Below are positions 26,647 to 34,823 of a stretch of DNA of 64,000 nt, one piece after another. The stretch is from assembly GCA_963827725.1 (NCBI GenBank), contig CAWHBM010000003.1, positions 62,001-126,000 of the forward strand, given 5' to 3'. Below the pieces are notes generated by a model. It searched no databases. It was given only the letters and a program-made list of their open reading frames with translations, and was not told the origin of the DNA. Position numbers and translations under genes: made by a program. This stretch comes from VAXT01 sp963827725 (GTDB lineage: Bacteria; Actinomycetota; Thermoleophilia; Gaiellales; Gaiellaceae). Positions within the stretch are counted from its first letter, which is position 1, and each line of letters begins with the position of its first letter.

Positions 26647-27527
26647 GGCTCCTCCGCCGCCGGCCTCCGGCGAAGACGCGCGACGAGGTCGAGCGCGAGA
26701 TGCGCTCCCTCGGCTGGTGGTACCAGCACTTCGAGCTGCCGAACGGGATCTGGACCGGCGACGGCAAGCCGCCCGCCTACGACCCTCGCGATCGCTGGAA
26801 TGCGTTCGAGCCGTACATCCCGGCCGACCTGAGCGGCATCGACGGCTCTCGACGTCGGCGGCAACTCGGGGTTCTTCGCGATCCAGATGATGCTCCGGGG
26901 CGCGAAGCGCGTCGTCCTCGTCGAGCCGTTCAAGGAGTTCACCGACCAGGCGCGTTTCGCCGCCGAGCAGTTCGACGTGGAGCTCGAGATCGTCAACGCA
27001 GACGTCCACACCTACTGCCTGACGACCGAGGAGCGCTTCGACTTCGTCCTCTTCCTCGGGCTCTTCTACCACCTGAAGTATCCCGGTCTCGTGCTCGACC
27101 GGCTCGCCGAGATGACGAAGGAGCGGCTCGTCTTCCAGTCGCACAGCGTCGGAGGGGCAGACAGCGAAGCGGCGGAGCTACCCGAGGCGGAGAGCGCCCT
27201 CGAAGGCCCCGACTATCCACGGCTTGCGTTCGTCGAGCATCGCTACCGCAACGACCCGACCAACTGGTGGGTCCCGAACCACCAGGCGCTCCCGCCGCTT
27301 GTCCGCAGCGCCGGTCTCAAGATCGTTGCCCGGCCGTCGGCCGAGATCATCGTCGCCGAGCCCGACCGCTACCTGGGCAAGGTCGTCTACGACAAGCTCG
27401 TCTTCCCGCGCTACGGAAAGCCCGGCGAGGCGGTCTACCCGGAGCAGCTACAGGTGGATCCGGCGCTCTGGCGCCAGCTCAACGAGCCCGGCGACTCCTA
27501 CGCGGGCCTTCGCGACGACGTAGGTGA
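26643..27527 (+). CDS. SAM-dependent methyltransferase (CmoB/DUF1698-like), frameshifted
   Basis: GTG start overlapping the CmcI stop (GTGA). The N-terminus EREMRSLGWWYQHFELPNG and RWNAFEPYIPADLSG are in frame 3. The rest (VLDVGGNSGFFAIQMMLRGA-type SAM site, FDFVLFLGLFYHLKYPGLVL, DPTNWWVPNHQALPPLVRSA, YLGKVVYDKLVFPRYG) is in frame 1 after a break near 26850. The WWxP and FYHLxxP features are those of the CmoB-like/TIGR04290 methyltransferases found in glycan loci. The C-terminus is unclear. A second indel near 27500 would give a stop at about 27523-27527, where it meets the convergent gene. Probably about 290 residues. Confidence 0.75.
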   Translation: MRLLRRRPPAKTRDEVEREMRSLGWWYQHFELPNGIWTGDGKPPAYDPRDRWNAFEPYIPADLSGIDGSRRRRQLGVLRDPDDAPGREARRPRRAVQGVHRPGAFRRRAVRRGARDRQRRRPHLLPDDRGALRLRPLPRALLPPEVSRSRARPARRDDEGAARLPVAQRRRGRQRSGGATRGGERPRRPRLSTACVRRASLPQRPDQLVGPEPPGAPAACPQRRSQDRCPAVGRDHRRRARPLPGQGRLRQARLPALRKARRGGLPGAATGGSGALAPAQRARRLLRGPSRRRR

Positions 27528-28485
27528 AGTCGCTCGGCAGCACGCCGTGCTCGATCAGCGTCTCCTCGTACAGGCAGATGAGATCGACGAGCGCGACGTC
27601 CCGCGGGTCGGCCGGATCGAAGTTCCCGGCAATGTCCGCAAAGACGAACTGAAGCAGCGTGCCTCCGAAGTCGGCTTTGTAGACGATCTCGAACCGTTCC
27701 TCGAGCAAGCCCATGATCTCGTCGGAGCGAATCGACTCCGACGGGTCCACGCGGCGGACCTCCTTGGCCGACGGGCGCTGGACCTCGGTCTTCACGTAAT
27801 CGGCGCGCAGGCTCTTCCGATGGCTCTCGGGAAGCACCGAGAGCAGCTTGTTCATCAGGACGAGTCGCTCTTCGGGAAACTGGAAGCGCGACGGCCCGAC
27901 GTATTCGTTGACCACGAAGAGGCCGCCCGGAGTGAGCGATGACCGGATCTGGTCGAACAGGTGCTCCAGCGCCTCGATGTGGTGCAGCGACTGGATCCCG
28001 AAGACCGCTCCATACCGGTTGGGCTCCAGCTCGATCGTGTTGAGGTCGGTCGCGGCGTAGTCGATCTTCTCGCCGAGCTCCTGGCGCTCGGCCTCCTCGC
28101 GCGCGACCTCGACGGCTTCCGGCGAGATGTCGAACGCGTCGAAGCGCTCGGCGATCCCCAGCTTCACCGCCTCTCGCTCGAGAACGCCGAATCCGCAACC
28201 CAGGCTCAGGCCACGCTCCGCCGGCGCCTCGAAGAAGCGCCGCTTCGTGAAGTGGAGCCAGTTCTCATCCGGATCGCCGGCGATCGCCTTGTTGATGTTG
28301 CGCTGGGTGAGGATGTACGACTGCCAGTAGAGGCCGGTCCATTCGTCTCCCTCGACCTTCGTGCGCGCCTCTTCGCCCCAGTGCTCCGCGGTGACGCCGC
28401 GCTCGTCTTCGTGCGAGGCGCGCTGAGCGACCCGCCGCCTGGCGCGGCCGAGCACGGCCCTGGCTCGGCGCACGGGGCTCCTCAC
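27448..28485 (-). CDS. SAM-dependent methyltransferase
   Basis: Class I methyltransferase starting at GTG 28485 in GTGA overlap with the GT-C gene. After an arginine-rich N-terminus it reads WTGLYWQSYILTQRNINKAI, AERGLSLGCGFGVLEREAV (SAM site), RFDAFDISPEAVEVAREEAE, YGAVFGIQSLHHIEALEHLF and LTPGGLFVVNEYVGPSRFQF. The called frame ends at 27448, but the last ~20 codons run antisense into the convergent methyltransferase. A one-base shift after VVAKAR would give a TAG at about 27506, a more natural end. Expected length about 325 residues. Likely decorates the same glycan. Confidence 0.85.
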   Translation of the reverse strand: MRSPVRRARAVLGRARRRVAQRASHEDERGVTAEHWGEEARTKVEGDEWTGLYWQSYILTQRNINKAIAGDPDENWLHFTKRRFFEAPAERGLSLGCGFGVLEREAVKLGIAERFDAFDISPEAVEVAREEAERQELGEKIDYAATDLNTIELEPNRYGAVFGIQSLHHIEALEHLFDQIRSSLTPGGLFVVNEYVGPSRFQFPEERLVLMNKLLSVLPESHRKSLRADYVKTEVQRPSAKEVRRVDPSESIRSDEIMGLLEERFEIVYKADFGGTLLQFVFADIAGNFDPADPRDVALVDLICLYEETLIEHGVLPSDFTYVVAKARVGVAGLVELAPERRIHL

Positions 28486-30653
28486 CGGGGCAAGGTCCTG
28501 AACGAGGCCTGGACGCCCAGTTGCCGCGTGTCGCCCGGCCCGAACTGGGAGGGCGAGAACGTCGGTTGGGTGAGAACCCGCACCGTGAACGGAGCCGGGG
28601 GAGCTCGGAAGCGGAAGCTCTTGGCGGCACCGGCGTGAGCGATCCACGCGCCTCGCGCCACGACTTTCTCCTTCCTGATCACCTCGACACGCACCGCGCC
28701 CGGGACGTCTGGCCCGGCCCAGCCGAGCCGCGAGAGATCCAGGAGCACTGTGCGGGCGCCCGGCACATAGCGCGTGAAGGTCGCTTCGGGACCGGTCCAG
28801 CCATCGGTATACACGCCCGTGGTGCCCACCGAGAGTCGGAGCGGATGCGATGGCCGGTAGAGGACGAAGCGGCCCTCGGCTTTTACGCGCGAGCCTGCGA
28901 GCTGCACGGTCGGCGAGGCCACCATGTAATCGGGGACTCCCGGCGGCGCGCCCGTTCCGTTCGTCGAGACGAGCTCGCCGGTCGGGCTGACGGCGACGTC
29001 ATAGCCGGGAAATCCGGAGAAGTCGCGCGCACCGAGGTAGAAGACCCGTTCCACCGAGCGGTTCCAGATCTCGGTCTGCCAGAGCGGGTGCGGATCGGCG
29101 CTGAACTCGGGAGTGAAGAGCAGGGCGGCCGTTTCTCCATCCGGCACGCTGTCGTCCACCCACTGCTCGTTCAGCACGCCCGGAGCAGCGTCGGCGGCGA
29201 CAGCCTGGCTGCGCTGCGAGCCCACGACCATCCGCGTAGAGACGGCCAGAAACAGCGCGACTCCGGTGATCGTGCCGAAGACGAGCACGCGTCTCGGCGC
29301 GAGCGCGAAGAAGAGGCACGTGGCGATCACGCCGAGCGCGAGCAGCACCCGCATGCCGTCAGCGCCGCCCGACACGACGCTCGCCACGCGGTACAGCGGG
29401 AGCAGACCGGTTGTGTCGGAAAAGATCGAGACGTTGAAGAGACGCTCGAACGGGATCGACGTCAGAAGCGCCGCCGGCACGAGCAGAGCTGCAACCGTGA
29501 GCCGCGGGGGACGGGGCGCGCCCCGCTCGAGCCAGAGCACGAACGCGAGGAGGAGCAGCGGCTCGACGTAGATCATGTTGCGCTCCTCGATGCGCTGGAT
29601 GAACTGCGATGCGAAGGCGCCTGCCTGGAGCACGAACCACATCGAAGCGGCCGCGACGGCGAGGAAGGCGCGCTCCGCAGCAGTCGTCACGAACTCCCGC
29701 GACCACGCCAGCCCGAAAACGATGATGAGCGCGCTGAGCGGCAGGATCGCCACGGCGAACCCGAGCTCGGCGACGTGGAAGACGACCCAGCGGCCTACGT
29801 CTCGCACCGCGTAGTTGGTCGTGGCGACGGTCTCGTAGGCGCCGAAGCCGCCCGACAGGGGACGGTCCTGCGCGAACTGGTAGACGACGTATCCCAGCGC
29901 GATCACAGCCAGGCCGAGCCATGTCACCAAGTAGGCCCGAAGCCCGGGAAGAAGGCCCGAGCGAAACCGACGCTCGCGGGTCGCGCGGGCATCGAGGAGG
30001 ACTTTGAGCACGACGGCCGTCGGGAGGATCACGAAGAAGATGACGTTCTGGAGCCTCGCGCCGAGCGCGAAGAGCATCGCGGCAATCGCCAGTAGCTGCC
30101 AGGCCGTCGTCGCCCGTTCGAGCGCGACGGCGATCGCGAAGAAGGCAAGCACGGCAGCCGGAAACCCGAGGTTCTCGGTCATGAGAGTGCCTGTGTACGA
30201 CGACGCAGGCAGCAGCAGGACGAGCCCGAGCAGGCACAGGGCGTACTCGGCGCGGACGAGCCGGCGAGCCCAGAAGTACATGGGCACAGCTGCGAGCGTC
30301 ATCAGGACGGCGTTGATCGCCTTGGCGGCGCCGTAGGCGGTCGTCGTCGAGTCGAAGAGCCACGCTGGAGAGATCACGACGGGGTAGAGGCCATAAGCCG
30401 CCACGCTGCTCGGCAACCCGCGGATCGCGAGGTGACCGTCATCCGCGAAACTCCTGGCGAAGTCCGAGTAAAGGAGCTCGTCGCCCATGATCCACGGGGC
30501 GGGGATGCGGCGGATCAGGATCACTCGGACGACGAATGCGAGCGCGAGCATCCCGCCGACGAGAAGCGTCATGACCAGGGTCGGATGGGCGCGAGCGACG
30601 CGAATGTTTCCGAGCGGCGCGGCGCTCGGTGTGAGCGAGCCTTCGGTCGACAC
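28482..30653 (-). CDS. GT-C-like integral membrane glycosyltransferase with extracytoplasmic C-terminal domain
   Basis: A 723-residue protein. Residues about 25-490 hold roughly 11-13 transmembrane helices, and the last ~220 residues form a soluble beta-rich domain. The first external loop contains PAPWIMGDELLYSDFARSF, where the GDE acidic pair matches the catalytic aspartate/glutamate of polyprenyl-phosphate-sugar dependent GT-C enzymes (PMT/ArnT type). Later motifs are LMTENLGFPAAVLAFFAIAV and IEERNMIYVEPLLLLAFVLW. It would transfer a sugar from an undecaprenyl-phosphate donor outside the membrane. The DPM1-like GT2 at 32917 in the same operon could supply that donor. Substrate unknown. Confidence 0.78.
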   Translation of the reverse strand: MSTEGSLTPSAAPLGNIRVARAHPTLVMTLLVGGMLALAFVVRVILIRRIPAPWIMGDELLYSDFARSFADDGHLAIRGLPSSVAAYGLYPVVISPAWLFDSTTTAYGAAKAINAVLMTLAAVPMYFWARRLVRAEYALCLLGLVLLLPASSYTGTLMTENLGFPAAVLAFFAIAVALERATTAWQLLAIAAMLFALGARLQNVIFFVILPTAVVLKVLLDARATRERRFRSGLLPGLRAYLVTWLGLAVIALGYVVYQFAQDRPLSGGFGAYETVATTNYAVRDVGRWVVFHVAELGFAVAILPLSALIIVFGLAWSREFVTTAAERAFLAVAAASMWFVLQAGAFASQFIQRIEERNMIYVEPLLLLAFVLWLERGAPRPPRLTVAALLVPAALLTSIPFERLFNVSIFSDTTGLLPLYRVASVVSGGADGMRVLLALGVIATCLFFALAPRRVLVFGTITGVALFLAVSTRMVVGSQRSQAVAADAAPGVLNEQWVDDSVPDGETAALLFTPEFSADPHPLWQTEIWNRSVERVFYLGARDFSGFPGYDVAVSPTGELVSTNGTGAPPGVPDYMVASPTVQLAGSRVKAEGRFVLYRPSHPLRLSVGTTGVYTDGWTGPEATFTRYVPGARTVLLDLSRLGWAGPDVPGAVRVEVIRKEKVVARGAWIAHAGAAKSFRFRAPPAPFTVRVLTQPTFSPSQFGPGDTRQLGVQASFRTLPR

Positions 30654-30658
30654 GACTC

Positions 30659-31666
30659 TTAGAGGACGACCGCGGGCGATCCCGGAGCGGCCGCAGGCTC
30701 GCCCGAAAGGCGATCGAGGTCGGCGTCAACCATCATCTCGACGAGCTCTGCGAAGCTCACCCGCGGCTCCCAGCCAAGCTTCTCGCGGGCCTTCGAGGAG
30801 TCGCCGACGAGGTGATCGACCTCGGCCGGGCGCAGGAACTCTGGGTCGGTCGTCACGTGCTGCTTCGGATCGAGCCCGACATGCGTGAATGCGGCGTCGA
30901 CGAACTCTTGGATCGAATGAGCCTCACCGGTCGCGATCACGAAGTCCTCGGGTTCGTCCTGCTGGAGCATGAGCCACATCATCTCGACGTAGTCGCCCGC
31001 GAAGCCCCAATCGCGAAACGACTCGAGGTTCCCGAGGCGCAGTTCGTCACTCAGACCTAGCTTGATCCGCGCGACGCCGTCCGAGATCTTCCGCGTCACG
31101 AACTCGAGCCCGCGCCGCGGCGATTCATGGTTGAAGAGGATCCCCGACACGGCGAAAAGCCCGTACGACTCTCGGTAGTTGATTGTGATGAAGTGCCCGT
31201 ACGCCTTGGCGACTCCGTACGGGGAACGCGGATAAAACGGCGTCTCCTCGTTCTGAGGTGTCTCGAGCACCTTGCCGAACATCTCGGAGGAGGAGGCTTG
31301 GTAGAAGCGGATTTCGGGGTCGACCCGGCGGACCGCCTCGAGGATGCGTGTGACGCCGACGCCCGTAAATTCCGCAGTCAGCACCGGCTGGCGCCAGGAT
31401 GTAGGGATGAAGCTCTGCGCGGCGAGGTTGTAGACCTCGGCCGGCCGCGCGTCCTCGAGCGCGGAGGTGAGCGAGGTCGGATCGAGCAGGTCTCCCTGCA
31501 CGAGCGTGATGCGGTCGACGAGGTGCTCGATCCGCTCGACGTTCTCAGTCGACGAGCGCCTCACCATGCCGTAGACCTCGTAGCCCTTCTCCAGCAGAAG
31601 GTCGGCCAGGTACGAGCCGTCCTGGCCCGTGATCCCCGTGATCAGCGCTCTTTTTTTGGCGGTCAT
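30659..31666 (-). CDS. gmd: GDP-mannose 4,6-dehydratase
   Basis: A 335-residue extended SDR making GDP-4-keto-6-deoxy-D-mannose. Visible are the Rossmann motif ALITGITGQDGSYLADLL, the substrate motif MVRRSSTENVERIEHLVDRI, YNLAAQSFIPTSWRQPV, SSSEMFGKVLETPQNE, the catalytic YPRSPYGVAKAYGH (YxxxK) and NHESPRRGLEFVTRKI. It overlaps the preceding reductase gene as ATGA and sits five bases before the GT-C gene. Codons 4-5 include a run of seven A on the coding strand (T7 at 31651-31657), unusual for this GC-rich genome. Confidence 0.96.
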   Translation of the reverse strand: MTAKKRALITGITGQDGSYLADLLLEKGYEVYGMVRRSSTENVERIEHLVDRITLVQGDLLDPTSLTSALEDARPAEVYNLAAQSFIPTSWRQPVLTAEFTGVGVTRILEAVRRVDPEIRFYQASSSEMFGKVLETPQNEETPFYPRSPYGVAKAYGHFITINYRESYGLFAVSGILFNHESPRRGLEFVTRKISDGVARIKLGLSDELRLGNLESFRDWGFAGDYVEMMWLMLQQDEPEDFVIATGEAHSIQEFVDAAFTHVGLDPKQHVTTDPEFLRPAEVDHLVGDSSKAREKLGWEPRVSFAELVEMMVDADLDRLSGEPAAAPGSPAVVL

Positions 31667-32553
31667 GCGTTGGCGACTCTCTCCTGCGCGACGAGGAGAC
31701 GAGCATAGTCAAGGGCATCCGCAAGTGTCTGCTGGAGCGGGATCTCGGGTTTCCAGCCGGTTGCGGCGGTGAGCCTGGAGGCATCGCCCCAGACCACGGG
31801 GAGGTCGGCCGGACGCAGGCGCGTCGGGTCGGGAACGACCTCGATCGGGGACGCTGCGAGCTCTCGCAAGAGGCCGACGATCTCCGCCAGGCCGACCTTT
31901 CGCCCCGAGGCGACGTTGTACGTCCCGGGCGCGACGGCCGGATCGAGCAGCAACCGATACGCGCGGCAGACGTCCCGCACGTCGGTGATGTCGCGCTCCG
32001 CCGAGAGGTCGCCCACGAGCAGCTCGCCCCCACCCCGCAGCTCGAGCTCCGCGATCTGTCGCGTCCACGAGCCGATCGCGAACCGGACGTCGCGGCCTGG
32101 GCCCTCGTGCTGGAACGCGCGCGCCACGACGAGCTCGAGGCCCTTCGACCTGGCGGCCTGCTCGCAGGCGACCTCGGCTGCAACCTTCGAAGCGCCGTAG
32201 GGCGAGATCGGTGCCGTCGGCCCGTTCTCGGTGGTCGGCAGCTCCTCGGGCCGCCCGTAGACCTCCCCTGTCGACACAAGGAGCAGCCGCGCGGAAGGAC
32301 TGGCCTCGAGCAACGCCTCGACGAGGTTGACCGTCCCGACCGCATTCACGTGCCAGGTCTCCGCGGGGCTCGTCCACGACTCTCCGACCGAAGACACGGC
32401 CGCGAGGTGGACGACCGCGGCTGGTGCCGCCGCGCGCACCGCTTCGAGCAGCTCGCCGGCGTCGCGAACGTCCGCCTCGAGAGGCCGGGCTACCTCACCG
32501 AGCTCGGCCAGGAGATGCGTGCCGACGAAACCGTCGGCCCCCGTGACGAGAAT
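31663..32553 (-). CDS. rmd: GDP-6-deoxy-D-lyxo-4-hexulose reductase-like SDR (GDP-D-rhamnose synthesis), no canonical start codon
   Basis: Extended SDR of about 296 residues with ILVTGADGFVGTHLL at the N-terminus, VVHLAAVSSVGESW, LLLVSTGEVYGRPEELP, the YGASKVAAE active site (YxxxK), ARAFQHEGPGRDVRFAI and ERDITDVRDVCRAY. Pairing with gmd in an ATGA overlap points to Rmd, giving GDP-D-rhamnose; Fcl or RmlD-like roles are less likely. The first canonical start in frame (GTG 32439) would delete the NAD-binding glycine motif. Between the upstream in-frame stop and 32439 there is no ATG, GTG or TTG. I place the 5' end at ATT 32553, just after the DUF2304 stop; the true start is unresolved. Confidence 0.82.
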   Translation of the reverse strand: MLVTGADGFVGTHLLAELGEVARPLEADVRDAGELLEAVRAAAPAAVVHLAAVSSVGESWTSPAETWHVNAVGTVNLVEALLEASPSARLLLVSTGEVYGRPEELPTTENGPTAPISPYGASKVAAEVACEQAARSKGLELVVARAFQHEGPGRDVRFAIGSWTRQIAELELRGGGELLVGDLSAERDITDVRDVCRAYRLLLDPAVAPGTYNVASGRKVGLAEIVGLLRELAASPIEVVPDPTRLRPADLPVVWGDASRLTAATGWKPEIPLQQTLADALDYARLLVAQERVANA

Positions 32554-32560
32554 CGGGCCG

Positions 32561-32920
32561 CTAGCCGTCCTGGCTCCGCTCGTCTTCGTGCACCTGGCTC
32601 TCGAGCAGGGCGAGCCGCTGGGCCAGGATCCGGTTTTGATCCGCGAGCTTCGAGATGACCGTGGAGTAGTGCAGGAGCACGATCAGGATGAAGAGCGCCG
32701 CTAGCGCAAAAAGCGCCGATGGCGGGTACGCGATTCCGACCGTGTCGGAGAACGTCCCGAGAGCGTCGCGCCAGACCGCAAGCACGAGGATGATCGTCCC
32801 GGTGACGAGCCAGAGGATCGCGTAGCGCTCGTGGAGCCGGCGGCTGCGGATCAGCTCGAAGATCACTGCGAGCAGGATCAGCGCAGCGATCGCGGCGACG
32901 ACGGAGACGCGTACGGTCAT
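32561..32920 (-). CDS. DUF2304 membrane protein
   Basis: A 119-residue protein with three transmembrane helices (VSVVAAIAALILLAVIFELI, YAILWLVTGTIILVLAVW, PSALFALAALFILIVLLHYS) and a C-terminal coiled stretch (ISKLADQNRILAQRLALLES). This matches DUF2304, which almost always sits next to a DPM1-like GT2, as here with an ATGA overlap. Such proteins may be small partners or flippase-like subunits for polyprenyl-phosphate sugars, though the function is not proven. Confidence 0.88.
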   Translation of the reverse strand: MTVRVSVVAAIAALILLAVIFELIRSRRLHERYAILWLVTGTIILVLAVWRDALGTFSDTVGIAYPPSALFALAALFILIVLLHYSTVISKLADQNRILAQRLALLESQVHEDERSQDG

Positions 32921-33687
32921 CGTTCCTCCATTGGTGTCGATTGGCGCCGGAACAGCCCGACGAAGAGTGCGAGCGAGACCTTGAGCATGTAGTAGATCGA
33001 CTGGAAGAGGGTGATCGAGGAGCGGCCGGTCGCGCGCGTGCGCATCGCCACGGGCACTTCGACCATCCGCAGCCGGTGCCGGTGCACGAGCACCGTCGTC
33101 TCGACCTCCGGGTAGTCGTGCGGGTAGTCGGATGCGAAGAGGACGATCCCGTGACGGTTGACCGCGCGGAACCCCGACGTCGTGTCGGTGACCCGCTGGC
33201 GAATGATCAGCGAGACCATGCGCGCGAAGACCTGGATCCCAACTCTGCGGGCAAACGGGGGGCGATAGCGCCGGCCGCCCCGAAAACGTGTGCCGACGGC
33301 CATGTCGGCCTCACCGCTGATCACCGGCTCGATCAGCGCGGCGATCTCGCCGGGGTCGTGCTGGCCGTCGCCGTCGACCTGGATCGCGAGCTGGAAGCCG
33401 CGGTCGCGGGCGTACTGGTAGCCGGTCTGCATCGCGCCCCCGATGCCGAGGTTGAAGGGCAGCCGCACGACGTCGGCACCGAGCTTCTCCGCCCGCGCGG
33501 CGGTCCCGTCCCTCGACCCGTCGTCGATGACGACGATCGCGAGGTCCGGGTCGACCGAGCGCAGCTCGTTGATCACGGCCTCGATCGCGTCGGCCTCGTT
33601 GTAGGCAGGGACAATCGCCAGTCGCCGCAAGCCCGCCGGCCGCGGATCGACCGCCTGGTGCGCGCCTGTGGTGGTTTTCTGCGTCAT
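32917..33687 (-). CDS. GT2 polyprenyl-phosphate sugar synthase (DPM1-like)
   Basis: A 256-residue GT-A enzyme: RLAIVPAYNEADAIEAVI, IVVIDDGSRDGTAARAEKLG, LPFNLGIGGAMQTGYQYARD, QVDGDGQHDPGEIAALIEPV (DxD site), RYRPPFARRVGIQVFARMV and TDTTSGFRAVNRHGI. These are marks of dolichyl/undecaprenyl-phosphate mannose (or glucose) synthases. It is the first gene of a six-gene minus-strand operon with DUF2304, rmd, gmd, the GT-C protein and a methyltransferase, and could charge undecaprenyl phosphate for the GT-C enzyme. Confidence 0.9.
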   Translation of the reverse strand: MTQKTTTGAHQAVDPRPAGLRRLAIVPAYNEADAIEAVINELRSVDPDLAIVVIDDGSRDGTAARAEKLGADVVRLPFNLGIGGAMQTGYQYARDRGFQLAIQVDGDGQHDPGEIAALIEPVISGEADMAVGTRFRGGRRYRPPFARRVGIQVFARMVSLIIRQRVTDTTSGFRAVNRHGIVLFASDYPHDYPEVETTVLVHRHRLRMVEVPVAMRTRATGRSSITLFQSIYYMLKVSLALFVGLFRRQSTPMEER

Positions 33688-33741
33688 CGAGACCGCGCGG
33701 AGTGAGCTTAGCTAACGCTTCGGCCGCCTCTGGCGCCTGGA

Positions 33742-33747
33742 TAGTCT
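33742..33747 (+). promoter_or_regulatory. Putative -10 hexamer for the GT4 gene at 33756
   Basis: TAGTCT sits eight bases before GTG 33756, in the 68-base divergent spacer shared with the DPM1-like operon. TANNNT at leaderless spacing, no ribosome site. Confidence 0.4.
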
Positions 33748-33755
33748 CGCGCCCT

Positions 33756-34823
33756 GTGATCGGCATCAGCCTGCTCACTCTCGTGCCGGGGGTCTTCGGC
33801 GGCTCGGCGACGTATGCGTCGGCGCTCCTGCGGGCTCTCGAGCGCTTCGGCCGGCTCGAGTACCGCGTCTTCGTCCCCCGGATCGCCGAACCGCCCACGC
33901 AGAATCTCCCGACGAAGACGGTGACCGCGTACCCGGCGGCGCACTCCATGCCCGAGCGTCTCGCCGCCATGACGCGAGCCGCCGTCGCGCCACGCCGAAT
34001 CCGGCGCCAGCTCGAGCTCGACAGCTTGAGCGCAATCCACTTCCCGCTCAGCGTGATGCTGCCGAGGATCACGCACCCTCCGGCTGCGACCACGCTGCAC
34101 GACGTTCTCCACCTGGCGGCGCCACACTTCCTCTCGCGCGCCGAGCGTGCCTACCGGCGCCTCGTCTACGGCTGGTCGCTCTCGGCGAGCCGGATCGTGA
34201 TCGTCGCGAGCGACTTCGCGCGCCAGACTCTGGTCGAACGGGCGGGGCTCGACTCGGCTTCAGTCCGGACGATCCCGCTCGGCGTCGACACCGAGACGTT
34301 TCACCCGGGTGATGGTGCGCGCGAACCATTCGTCTTCTATCCGGCGGACTTCTACCCGCACAAGAACCACGCACGCCTGCTCCAGGCTTTCCAGCTCGTC
34401 CGGCGACGAAAGCCGGAGCTCGAGCTCGTGATGACGGGTCGCGACCTGCCCGCTTTCGAGGCTCCCGGAGTCACAGTTCGCGGGCGCGTCCCGGCAGCCG
34501 AGCTGGCGGAGCTCTACCGCCGGGCCTCGGCGCTGGTCTTCCCGAGCCTCCACGAGAGCTTCGGGCTTCCTCCACTCGAGGCGATGGCCTCGGGCTGTCC
34601 CGTGGCTACGTCCAGTGTCGGTGCGCTGACCGAGGTCTGCGGCGATGCTGCGCGCTACTTCGATCCCGAGTCCGTCGAGGAGATGGGAGCGACGATCGCC
34701 GATGTCGTCGAAAAGCCAGACGGTCTCGCGGCGGCGGGGCTGGAGCGCGTCAAGCAGTTCACGTGGGAGCGGTGTGCCACCCTCCACGAGCAGGCTTATC
34801 GGGAGCTCGCAGCGGGCGGTTAG
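33756..34823 (+). CDS. GT4-family glycosyltransferase
   Basis: A 355-residue GT-B enzyme starting at GTG 33756 (IGISLLTLVPGVFGGSATYA). Motifs are LHDVLHLAAPHFLSRAERAY, VRTIPLGVDTETFHPGDG, YPADFYPHKNHARLLQAF and HESFGLPPLEAMASGCPVA, carrying the paired glutamates of the donor site. A GTG farther upstream (33702) would add 18 residues without homology-like character. It converges on the GT2 gene at 34820 with a four-base overlap of the stop codons. Confidence 0.88.
   Translation: MIGISLLTLVPGVFGGSATYASALLRALERFGRLEYRVFVPRIAEPPTQNLPTKTVTAYPAAHSMPERLAAMTRAAVAPRRIRRQLELDSLSAIHFPLSVMLPRITHPPAATTLHDVLHLAAPHFLSRAERAYRRLVYGWSLSASRIVIVASDFARQTLVERAGLDSASVRTIPLGVDTETFHPGDGAREPFVFYPADFYPHKNHARLLQAFQLVRRRKPELELVMTGRDLPAFEAPGVTVRGRVPAAELAELYRRASALVFPSLHESFGLPPLEAMASGCPVATSSVGALTEVCGDAARYFDPESVEEMGATIADVVEKPDGLAAAGLERVKQFTWERCATLHEQAYRELAAGG

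Noticed and set aside
26887..27942. Continuation of the CmoB-like methyltransferase frame to 27942
   Set aside because: The last ~140 codons are antisense to a clear methyltransferase on the minus strand; an indel near 27500 is more likely.
28521..30095. 524-codon plus-strand frame opposite the GT-C-like membrane protein
   Set aside because: Highly charged, repetitive E/R/H composition typical of the complement of a hydrophobic protein gene.
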